Below, one piece after another: positions 1 to 5,486 of a DNA stretch of 18,532 bases. The position numbers and the translations under genes are program-made. Numbering within the stretch: the first letter of the stretch is position 1; every line of letters begins with the position of its first letter. A model generated the notes under the pieces. It made no database searches, was not told where the DNA came from, and saw only the letters and a program-made list of their open reading frames with translations. This DNA comes from Pseudomonadota bacterium. GTDB lineage: Bacteria; Myxococcota; Polyangia; Polyangiales; Polyangiaceae. The stretch lies in contig JAEZYO010000769.1 of assembly GCA_023419055.1 (NCBI GenBank), forward strand, positions 1 through 18,532, read 5' to 3'.

Positions 1-2
1 AC

Positions 3-236
3 GGCGGCGCGACGCGTACGCAGCTCGGCCGCTGGCAAGTGTTCCGGCTCTACCTCATGCCCTTCTGCGTCTCGAGCTTCGCCGCCTTGATCAAGGGCCG
101 CGGCTTCGTGCTCGTCTTTCACCCGAACCTCCACGACAACCTGCTGGCGCTCGGCCTCATCGCTGCGCTCGTGCTGTCGGTGCGGCTCGTGCAGCGCCTC
201 TCGACGGCGAAGCCACCGAGCGCGCAGCGCGCCTGA
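3..236 (+). CDS. C-terminal end of a membrane protein (partial)
   Basis: The reading frame is open from the left edge of the window to a TGA at 234-236, so this is the tail of a gene that begins outside. About 77 residues are visible. They contain two hydrophobic stretches, one around LMPFCVSSFAALI and one around LLALGLIAALVLSVRLV, separated by a short polar loop, and end in a basic, alanine-rich cytoplasmic-looking tail. Third codon positions are strongly G/C. A GTG at 39 could be read as a start, but the frame continues upstream of it without a stop. The gene converges on the response regulator gene with only 10 bp between stop codons. I do not recognise the family from this fragment. Confidence 0.6.
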   Translation, partial: GGATRTQLGRWQVFRLYLMPFCVSSFAALIKGRGFVLVFHPNLHDNLLALGLIAALVLSVRLVQRLSTAKPPSAQRA

Positions 237-246
237 AACGCGCCCG

Positions 247-663
247 TCAGCCGCTCACCGAGTCCACGCGGGCTCTGACCATCGCGACCAGCTCGGCCCC
301 GTCATACGGCTTCCTCAGGTAGTCGACGACCCTGGGCTCGTCGAAGGGCCCTCCCGGCGGAGACGCCGAACAGATCAAGACGGGCACGCGTTCGAGCCGC
401 TCGTAGCTCCTCATGATAGTGAGCAGCTCGGGGCCGGACATGATCGGCATCTGAAGATCGAGGATCACGAGCGCCGGCTCGTCGATCGAGAACATCAGCT
501 CGAGCGCGGCCTTTCCGTTCGTCGCCTCGAAGATCGAAAAGCCGTTGGCCTCGAGCAGCGTGCGAGCCACCCAGCGGCTGTTCTCGTCGTCGTCGACGAT
601 CACGATGGAGCCGCCACGCTTTTCGGCGCCGCCGCTCGCCTGGCTCTCCCTCGCTGACGTCAC
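247..663 (-). CDS. Single-domain response regulator (CheY-like receiver)
   Basis: A 138-residue protein made of one receiver domain. It accepts a phosphoryl group from a histidine kinase on a conserved aspartate and signals through protein contacts, because it has no output domain. Visible hallmarks are the acidic cluster D24-D25-D26 after the first strand, the phospho-acceptor D69 in VILDLQMP, the switch Ser99, and Lys118 in the LRKP motif. The first 18 residues are a polar extension rich in Gly and Ser. The start is a GTG at 663-661 with only a weak AGG upstream, so the exact start is uncertain. No histidine kinase is encoded in the window, so the partner is unknown. Family assignment is secure; the pathway is not known. 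Confidence 0.9.
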   Translation of the reverse strand: MTSARESQASGGAEKRGGSIVIVDDDENSRWVARTLLEANGFSIFEATNGKAALELMFSIDEPALVILDLQMPIMSGPELLTIMRSYERLERVPVLICSASPPGGPFDEPRVVDYLRKPYDGAELVAMVRARVDSVSG

Positions 664-1320
664 TTGCCTGAGTCTGAATCAGCCGCGCCGCCCCGAGTAG
701 CGAGGAACATACCCCACCCTCCGGGGGCGGCCCGACGTCGCCCCTCGGCGTGCGTTCAATCGAGCCTTCGGGAGAGTCTTTCGCGTATCCGTCGATAGAT
801 GATCTGCGACAGCTCGCGCGGAGGAGTTTCTTCGCGTCCCGCGTCCATGAGCGCCGCCTCCGGCCCCGAATCGCCTCGTGACGACCGCTGCAAGCGCAAG
901 AAGCGCTTCTCGGGCGGTTCGCTCGGACCCGACCAGAGCACGGCTTGTCGAGAGCGTGAGGATCGTTCCATCGTCCCAGTCTCCCGGGGCGCCGTTTCGA
1001 ACCCGTAACAGCGAGGTTTTAGTGCGGCGTCTCGAGCAAAATCCGTCACACCTCCGGGCACGCTCTCCTACCCGCGGAACCACGCGCGATTCCGCGGAAT
1101 TCAAACGAGCGAGCGTCGCCCTACCGTTCGGCGGAGCCACGGGGCGAGCTCGGGGTTGCGCCGGCCAACGGCGTCGAGGGCCCCGGCTCCTCGATGCCGC
1201 ATGAATCTAGCATAGATATTCCGGAGACGACGTTGCCGCCCGGCGGGCGTGGCAAGTCGCCTCGTCGTGGCATCACGCGCTGTTGACGAACGTCACGAGA
1301 CGCTAAAATTGTTCGTCAGC
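664..1320. other. 657-bp stretch without a confident gene
   Basis: Both strands carry only short, arginine- and serine-rich open frames typical of noncoding high-GC DNA. The exception is a possible frameshifted minus-strand remnant at 756-1140, listed separately. The stretch between 1200 and 1320 is locally more AT-rich and precedes the Phd-like gene, so it may hold that gene's promoter, but I see no well-formed -35/-10 pair. No RNA gene or strong repeat was recognised. Confidence 0.5.
756..1140 (-). pseudogene. Possible frameshifted gene remnant
   Basis: Two minus-strand frames look protein-like in succession. The upstream one reads through DWDDGTILTLS and TAREALLALAAVVTR with mostly G/C third positions, then degrades into Gly/Arg-rich text. 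The frame one base over becomes protein-like from near 875 (EAALMDAGREETPPRELSQ) and ends with RERLSRRLD and a TGA at 756. Joining them gives a plausible alpha-helical C-terminus of about 80 residues, so one single-base frameshift near 875 is the simplest reading. The 5' part is unclear and no start was found. I do not recognise the family. The region could equally be noncoding with chance open frames. Confidence 0.28.
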
Positions 1321-1635
1321 ATGAAGGAAGTTCGTATCCAAGTAGCGACAGCCCGAAAGAACTTCGCGGAGGTCCTCGCTCGCGCCGCCAAGAAGGGCGA
1401 GCGCATCAAGGTCGTGCGCTACCGCACGACGCTCGCCGGGATCGTGCCCGGCCGGGATCTGGAACGCCTCGACGAGTGCGAGGACCTGATGGAAGGCCCG
1501 AGCAGGAAGAAGGCGCGCCCGGCGACGCCGAAGAGGGTCACCAAGAAGGCTACCGGCAAGAAGGCGCCTCGGCGCATCGGGGCCCGCGCCGCGAAGAAGC
1601 GCGCGCCGGCCAAGGCGGGCAACCGAAGCAGGTGA
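1321..1635 (+). CDS. Orphan Phd/YefM-like antitoxin with lysine-rich tail
   Basis: A 104-residue protein. Residues 1-55 follow the Phd/YefM antitoxin pattern: an N-terminal strand, then TARKNFAEVLARA, the GERIKVVRY strand, and AGIVPGRDLERLDECEDL. In the family this fold dimerises, binds the operator of its own gene, and neutralises a RelE/Doc-type toxin. From about residue 60 the protein turns into a Lys/Arg/Ala/Pro tail with repeated KK-A-P motifs, like histone H1 or other nucleoid proteins, which probably adds DNA affinity. I chose the ATG at 1321 because the homologous part begins there; the frame is open further upstream to 1249. No toxin gene follows: the next gene is a secreted transpeptidase. 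It may therefore be a solitary DNA-binding regulator. Confidence 0.75.
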   Translation: MKEVRIQVATARKNFAEVLARAAKKGERIKVVRYRTTLAGIVPGRDLERLDECEDLMEGPSRKKARPATPKRVTKKATGKKAPRRIGARAAKKRAPAKAGNRSR

Positions 1636-1698
1636 GCGCTGCCGGTCCGGGCATCCTCGAGGGTTGTGCTGCGATCGGGTGGATGGTACTCGGCCCGT

Positions 1699-2472
1699 GT
1701 GCGAAAGCGCGTCATCGCCCTTGGCCTCGCCCTGAGCCTCTGCGCCGGGAGTGTTTGGAGCTCCGACGGTCGACCCGAACCGCAGCCCGAAGCCCCCGCA
1801 CCGCTGTCGCGCACGACGAGCCAGCTCTTGCTCGTCAAAGCGACGGCGTGGAACAGCACTTCGGGGTCGCTCCAGCGCTACGAGCGCAGAGCTCGAACCG
1901 GGGAGTGGACGCCGGTCGGCGAGGCTATCCCGGTCAACCTCGGCCGGCGCGGCCTCGCCTGGGGTCGTGGGCTCCACGCCTCTCCGAAGGCGGGTCCCTT
2001 CAAGCGCGAGGGGGACGGGCGCTCACCCGCCGGAGTCTTCGAGCTCGAGCGCGCCTTCGGTGAAGCCGACGCCCTACCGGCCGACTCTCACGGCTTCCCG
2101 TACTTGCCCGCTCTGAAGACGAGCTACTGCGTCGAAGACGTGCGCTCCGAGCACTACAACCAGCTCGTCGACTCCAGCCAGACGAAGTCTCCGGGCTGGC
2201 AGCGCTGGAGCCCGTTGCGCCGCGCTGACGGCCTCTTCCGCTGGGGCGTGGTCGTACGTCAGAACGCGCCCGACACCGTCGTCGGCTCGGGCTCGTGCGT
2301 GTTCCTGCACATCTGGCGCGGGCCTCGGCAGCCCACCTCGGGCTGTACGGCCATGCAACCCGAGCACATCGAGGCCGTGATCCGCTGGCTCGATCCCAAG
2401 GCTCATCCCACCTTGGTGCAGCTCCCCGAGCCCGAGTACCGCGCGCTCAAAGACGCGTGGGCGTTGCCGTAG
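1699..2472 (+). CDS. Secreted YkuD-family L,D-transpeptidase
   Basis: A 257-residue exported protein that probably forms 3-3 peptidoglycan cross-links or attaches proteins to peptidoglycan through a catalytic cysteine. The start is put at the GTG at 1699 because it gives a clean signal peptide (MRKRVIALGLALSLCAGSVWS); the frame also offers a GTG at 1666, 11 codons earlier, with a purine-rich patch before it. A short Pro-rich linker follows. The catalytic block near residues 204-219 is FLHIWRGPRQPTSGCTAM, giving His204, Ser214, Gly215 and Cys216. This matches the YkuD/ErfK His...S-x-G-C layout in its variant form without a His before the Gly. The GRSPAGVFEL strand upstream is also typical of the fold. 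The gene stands alone in the window. Confidence 0.85.
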   Translation: MRKRVIALGLALSLCAGSVWSSDGRPEPQPEAPAPLSRTTSQLLLVKATAWNSTSGSLQRYERRARTGEWTPVGEAIPVNLGRRGLAWGRGLHASPKAGPFKREGDGRSPAGVFELERAFGEADALPADSHGFPYLPALKTSYCVEDVRSEHYNQLVDSSQTKSPGWQRWSPLRRADGLFRWGVVVRQNAPDTVVGSGSCVFLHIWRGPRQPTSGCTAMQPEHIEAVIRWLDPKAHPTLVQLPEPEYRALKDAWALP

Positions 2473-2509
2473 TCGCTGCAATCGCCTCGAAGCGACTTAG
2501 ATTGCGCGA
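2473..2509 (+). terminator. Imperfect hairpin directly after the transpeptidase stop
   Basis: GCAATC at 2478-2483 pairs with GATTGC at 2500-2505, and TCGC at 2473-2476 pairs with GCGA at 2506-2509, with T2477 bulged and a 16-nt loop. It begins at the first base after the TAG. There is no T-run, so it may be a 3'-end stabilising hairpin or a weak terminator rather than a strong intrinsic one. Confidence 0.25.
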
Positions 2510-2542
2510 AAGACGGGCCGAAAGGCTCGCGACGGCGACCTG

Positions 2543-3016
2543 ATGACCCAGAAAGTCGTGTTCTGGCCGCGCTATCGGCATGACCTCCTTGCCGCCTACG
2601 ACAACGGCGAGCTCGACGCGGCATTGCGCGACCTGGCCGAAGCCGTCCGCTCTTGGGCAGACCCTGACGTCGAGAGGGTCTGGGACTTTGCGATCCAGCT
2701 AGCGGACCACGCAAGCGCCGAACTCCGTGAGCATTTCGCGCTGCTCATGGCGCGCGAGCTCGACACGATGGCCGGTGACGAGCCCGCAGATGCCGGCGCC
2801 TTTCTCCGCGCGAGGCTCGAAGCCATGGCGCTCGACCTTCGGGTGAGAAAAGCGGCTCTCGACGCCCGAGAAAACAGGCCGTCGACGCGAGAGCGGATCC
2901 AGAGGCAGCAGAGCGAGGTCGCGACCCGATTGCGCGAGTTGTATGCGGAGCGCGCGCGCCGTGCGATCGCGGCGGCCCGGAGGGTCGAGCAAGAAGGTGG
3001 TGGGGGGCCGGGCTGA
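2543..3016 (+). CDS. Hypothetical helical, highly charged protein
   Basis: A 157-residue protein with no signal peptide or membrane segment. It is rich in Ala, Arg, Glu and Asp. The N-terminal half (WPRYRHDLLAAYDNGELDAAL and following) looks like a bundle of amphipathic helices. The second half, from about residue 80, alternates charged residues with Leu/Ala and could form a long helix or coiled coil, ending in a Gly-rich tail. Third codon positions are strongly G/C in this frame and not in the others, which supports real coding. The ATG at 2543 is the first start after the transpeptidase gene, 70 bp downstream, with no clear Shine-Dalgarno sequence. I do not recognise a family. The next gene downstream is broken. 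Confidence 0.65.
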   Translation: MTQKVVFWPRYRHDLLAAYDNGELDAALRDLAEAVRSWADPDVERVWDFAIQLADHASAELREHFALLMARELDTMAGDEPADAGAFLRARLEAMALDLRVRKAALDARENRPSTRERIQRQQSEVATRLRELYAERARRAIAAARRVEQEGGGGPG

Positions 3017-3030
3017 CGGCGATCCCTGAT

Positions 3031-3553
3031 TTGAACGGCCCGAGCCCGGAACGTGCATCGTCCGAGCGCGATCCTCAGAAAATCAGGTACGCCGGCGGGC
3101 GGCATGGAGCTTCTCTCGTCGGAGCGAATCGCTGGCTCGTCGAGCAGACCGCTTGCCTCGTCAGCTCGTGCGGCGAGGCTCAGTATCTGGACGCTCCGTT
3201 ACTCGAGCACGTGACGGCTCGCCGATTACGCCAGGCTCGATCAGCTTACCTTCGAGATCGTCGAGTTCGTCAACCTCATCGAGCCGGATCCCGACCTCCC
3301 CTACCGGCACGTGGTGGGCTTCTTCGAGGGGATCCAGAACGGGACTTGTCGATTCGGCATCAACGTGCCGGCGCTGGGCTATCCCGAACCGACGCCGCGC
3401 CAAAGCTTTCGCGACGCAGTCAGAGAGCTTGCCCCCCCAGGAGCGCGTGCTCAGGAAGGACCTTGGGCTGACCCGGCGAGCGCAGGATGACGACCCTTTG
3501 GTGAAACCGGCTTCACCGAGCACGCCCCAGCGCTGGACCAGACCGTGGGGTAG
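3031..3553 (+). pseudogene. Frameshifted hypothetical gene
   Basis: No single frame covers this gene, but the coding signal (G/C third positions, natural protein text) moves between frames. It runs from about 3110 through RWLVEQTACLV and LDAPLLEHVT; shifts by +1 near 3215 into LADYARLDQLTFEIVEFVNL and HVVGFFEGIQNGTCRFGINV; shifts by +1 at a seven-C run (3432-3438) into ERVLRKDLGLTRRAQDDDP; and shifts back near 3495 into FGETGFTEHAPALDQTVG, with a TAG at 3551-3553. Reading six Cs instead of seven at 3432 would join ELAP to QERVL smoothly. Read in its original frame the second segment would instead stop at 3488. The start is uncertain (TTG 3031, or ATG 3104 in another frame). The repaired product would be roughly 150-170 residues. 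I recognise no family. Homopolymer sequencing error is the main alternative to true decay. Confidence 0.6.
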
Positions 3554-3577
3554 GACGGTCTGCTCGGATGGGTCGTG

Positions 3578-3992
3578 ATGACGGCGACCCAAACACCGGC
3601 GCTGTTCGCCGTACTCGGCTTGTGCGGCGCGCTCTTGGGCAGCCGCCTCGGGTCCGAGCGCTGCTCCAAGTGTCAGATGCGCTGGATACATCCTCGCGAT
3701 CGGCTGCCTCTCGGGGATCGCCGCATCTGGGCTCGGCTTGCGCATCAGCGGCGCTCTCGATACTGCCGGGTTGGGAGCAGCCATTGGCGAGGTGATGGGC
3801 GCGAGACGCCGGCGCGACCTCTGCTCGGACGTCGACTGCCGTGTCGTGCGGGACGAAGGCTTGCTGGTCTGCCCGCGCTGTCAGGCCGATATCCGCGGCG
3901 AGATCGACAGCGAAGTCGAACCCTCTAAACCCTCTAGCGGTCTACCAGGGCCTACCCGTCGCGGTAACAGTCGTTCCAGCTACCAGTCCTGA
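3578..3992 (+). pseudogene. Frameshifted membrane protein with zinc-ribbon-like end
   Basis: The frame starting at ATG 3578 (or GTG 3575) encodes a first hydrophobic segment (LFAVLGLCGALLG) followed by SERCSKCQMRW, a CxxC pair. At about 3686 it collapses into Arg-rich text. The frame one base over takes up a second hydrophobic segment (ILAIGCLSGIAASGLGLRIS), then GEVMGARRRRDLCSDVDC and LLVCPRCQADIRGEI, and ends at TGA 3990-3992. The last part has two cysteine pairs (C-x4-C and C-x2-C), as in a zinc ribbon. One single-base frameshift near 3686 therefore splits an otherwise coherent protein of about 137 residues with two membrane segments and a cytoplasmic metal-binding tail. The family is not recognised. 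Its stop codon overlaps the convergent metallopeptidase remnant by 13 bp. Confidence 0.55.
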
Positions 3993-4200
3993 ACCGCCTC
4001 GCCCCAGTACTCCTGTTCGTTCTCCATGGCGTACGTATCGTCGAAGCGCCCCGCGTTCTTCGCGTCTTCATGTGAGCGTCGATCAACCGGTCTTCGAACG
4101 TGGCGTCCGAGGCCGCAAAGGAGATGGTGTGATCGAACTCGTGCCCGCGAGAATGCTCTCGCCCTTCCAGAGATCCCTCCGTTGACTCGTGCAGCTCGCT
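3980..4200 (-). pseudogene. Remnant of a HExxH zinc metallopeptidase-like gene
   Basis: Three minus-strand frames join into a recognisable core. First comes DLWKGESILA (about 4180-4150). A shift then leads into GHEFDHTISFAASDATFEDR, where HEFDH at 4143-4129 is a HExxH zinc site. A second shift near 4070 leads into EDAKNAGRFDDTYAMENEQ and EYWGEAVQDW, with a TAG at 3982-3980. The order ESIL...HExxH...T/F-RL...GRF-DTYA-N--EYWAE--Q-W matches, from memory, secreted bacterial putative metallopeptidases, in which the downstream Glu of EYW helps at the site. The N-terminal domain is missing and the protein stops right after the QDW motif, so this is a truncated, at least twice-frameshifted fragment of about 70 residues. 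It is next to the tRNA-linked repeat. Confidence 0.55.
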
Positions 4201-4258
4201 GCACTCGTCCACTCCGGCTCGATCCGGCGATACTCGGCAAGACTTCTAGAACGCCTCC

Positions 4259-4361
4259 GTATCGAGCCGGAACCTGGATCGCTTACTAGGACGAATCCGA
4301 GGAGCTTGTGGGAGAACGCTTCGCGTTCGACCAGAGTGGCGCGCCCCGCAGGATTCGAACC
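4259..4361. repeat. Direct repeat copy 1, contains a 25-nt tRNA-Arg 3' fragment
   Basis: This 103-bp block matches 4395-4497 at 101 of 103 positions; the differences are C4286/G4422 and T4320/C4456. On the minus strand, 4361-4337 reproduce the last 25 nt of the tRNA-Arg gene (T-loop 3' half, acceptor 3' strand and CCA), and 4336-4259 reproduce its 3' flank. The adjoining 4362-4394 is not tRNA sequence, so the copy cannot make a tRNA. Weaker similarity at the same 136-bp offset continues to 4224 (CCGGCGATAC at 4224-4233 and 4360-4369). A GAACGC/GCGTTC hairpin lies at 4314-4328. Confidence 0.85.
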
Positions 4362-4394
4362 GGCGATACGTTGCTTCGCTTCGAGAGCAGCCCT

Positions 4395-4497
4395 GTATCG
4401 AGCCGGAACCTGGATCGCTTAGTAGGACGAATCCGAGGAGCTTGTGGGAGAACGCCTCGCGTTCGACCAGAGTGGCGCGCCCCGCAGGATTCGAACC
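4395..4497. repeat. Direct repeat copy 2, overlaps the intact tRNA-Arg gene
   Basis: This is the partner of 4259-4361 at an offset of exactly 136 bp. It covers the last 25 nt of the tRNA-Arg gene (4473-4497) plus 78 bp of its 3' flank. The flank includes the hairpin GAACGC-CTC-GCGTTC at 4450-4464. One of the two mismatches between copies falls in the hairpin's three-base loop and leaves the stem intact. The hairpin could mark the 3' end of the tRNA transcript, although no T-run follows it on the minus strand. Confidence 0.85.
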
Positions 4498-4549
4498 TGC
4501 GACCACCGGCTTCGAAGGCCGGTGCTCTATCCAGCTGAGCTAGGAGCGC
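4473..4549 (-). tRNA. tRNA-Arg (anticodon TCG)
   Basis: A 77-nt cloverleaf with CCA encoded. On the minus strand the acceptor stem GCGCTCC pairs with GGGGCGC, followed by discriminator G and CCA. The D-arm carries AGCTCAGCTGGATAGAGC. The anticodon stem CCGGC/GCCGG closes the loop CTTCGAA, giving anticodon TCG, which reads CGA arginine codons. The T-arm has GGTTCGAATCC. Its 3' end and flank are duplicated just downstream (4259-4361), a pattern seen both with tandem tRNA duplication and at integration sites. No integrase gene is in the window. Confidence 0.96.
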
Positions 4550-4699
4550 GTGGGCCGCGCTGACCGCGGCCGGGACGCGAACTCTTTCCGCTGCGGCCGT
4601 TCGTGTCAAGGCTTGCGGCGGTTCCTCGCACCTTCGCCTCCGTTTGTCGCCACGAAATTGCCGTTGAACCTCGCGCACCGGCCGGGCATCGAATGGACG

Positions 4700-5482
4700 A
4701 TGTTGCCGGCTCGTGCCTCGCTCGGAGGTTCTTGTCTCGTGGTCGCTTGGGTAGTCGCCGTCGGTTGCGGCACCTCGGGAGAGGTCGGTGAGCCGTCGGC
4801 TGGCCAGGAGTGCCCCGCTGTCGAGGAGAACGGCGGAGGCGGGATCCCCGATGCGCCCGATGGGGCGGCGCTCTGTCCCGAAGGCGCTTGCAACTACCAG
4901 ACGCAGAGCGGCTGTCCGGAAGACCAAGCGTGTCGGCCGACGTACACGGCAGATCAGAACGACGTCACGCCCGGCTGTCAGCCGGTGGGCTCGGGTAAGA
5001 CCGGCGACTCGTGTAGCGAGTGGACCGACTGCGCGCGCGGCTACCTGTGCGCGGTCGGGCAGTGCCGGAAGATCTGCTGCGGGGGTGACTGGTCGGCGTG
5101 CGACGAGGGCGAGAGCTGCATTCGTCAGCTGCAGGTGCAGGTCGGTGGTGAGGCGGTCGAGAGCGGCGCTCACCTCTGCTTCCCGGTCGGCACGTGTGAC
5201 GTGCTCGATCCCGATGCGTGCGGCGACGAGCCAGGGCGAGACTGCAAGCTGGTCGATCCCACGGGGGCCGAGGCGTGCGCGCCGAAGAGCCCGGAGAAGC
5301 TCGGTGAGCCCTGCAGCGGGCCGAGCGTGTGCGAGCGCGGGCTCACGTGCGTGGGCGGCGAGTGCCGGCGCCTCTGTCGCGCAGAAGTGTGCGGCGACCC
5401 TGCCTGCCCGCCCGAGGAGGGCAAGTGCGTGCACTTCGATCGCGATCCGCCCGGCGTGGGCGAGTGCACTCCGGGGTGGTAG
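4700..5482 (+). CDS. Cysteine-rich secreted lipoprotein
   Basis: A 260-residue protein starting at ATG 4700. It begins with a hydrophobic signal and a lipobox-like AVGC, with Cys23 as the likely lipidated residue. The frame is open further upstream but that part is Arg-rich and overlaps the tRNA neighbourhood, so I exclude it. The mature part has about 28 cysteines. It contains two copies of a module of the form G-x2-Cx5-6-Cx2-Gx2-Cx3-x-Cx3-C, one near GDSCSEWTDCARGYLC and one near GEPCSGPSVCERGLTC. Such proteins are usually disulfide-stabilised cell-surface proteins in Myxococcota; no enzymatic motif is visible. Its TAG ends 4 bp from the end of the convergent anti-sigma gene, leaving no room for a separate terminator. 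Confidence 0.8.
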   Translation: MLPARASLGGSCLVVAWVVAVGCGTSGEVGEPSAGQECPAVEENGGGGIPDAPDGAALCPEGACNYQTQSGCPEDQACRPTYTADQNDVTPGCQPVGSGKTGDSCSEWTDCARGYLCAVGQCRKICCGGDWSACDEGESCIRQLQVQVGGEAVESGAHLCFPVGTCDVLDPDACGDEPGRDCKLVDPTGAEACAPKSPEKLGEPCSGPSVCERGLTCVGGECRRLCRAEVCGDPACPPEEGKCVHFDRDPPGVGECTPGW

Positions 5483-5486
5483 CCGG

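Noticed and set aside
1303..1977. Minus-strand open frame of 224 codons
   Set aside because: Antisense to the Phd-like and transpeptidase genes, both of which have recognisable motifs in the plus strand.
3432..3438. Programmed ribosomal frameshift at the seven-C run
   Set aside because: A C-run is not a typical bacterial slippery site here, no stimulatory hairpin or internal Shine-Dalgarno is visible, and other frame changes occur in the same gene. Decay or sequencing error is simpler.
4337..4413. A second tRNA gene next to tRNA-Arg
   Set aside because: Only the last 25 nt match a tRNA; anticodon arm, D-arm and 5' acceptor strand cannot be formed from the adjoining bases.
4200..4550. Integrated element bounded by tRNA att sites
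   Set aside because: The duplicated tRNA end is present, but the interval is only 136 bp and no integrase, transposase or phage gene is seen in the window. Kept as a finding about repeats, not called a mobile element.
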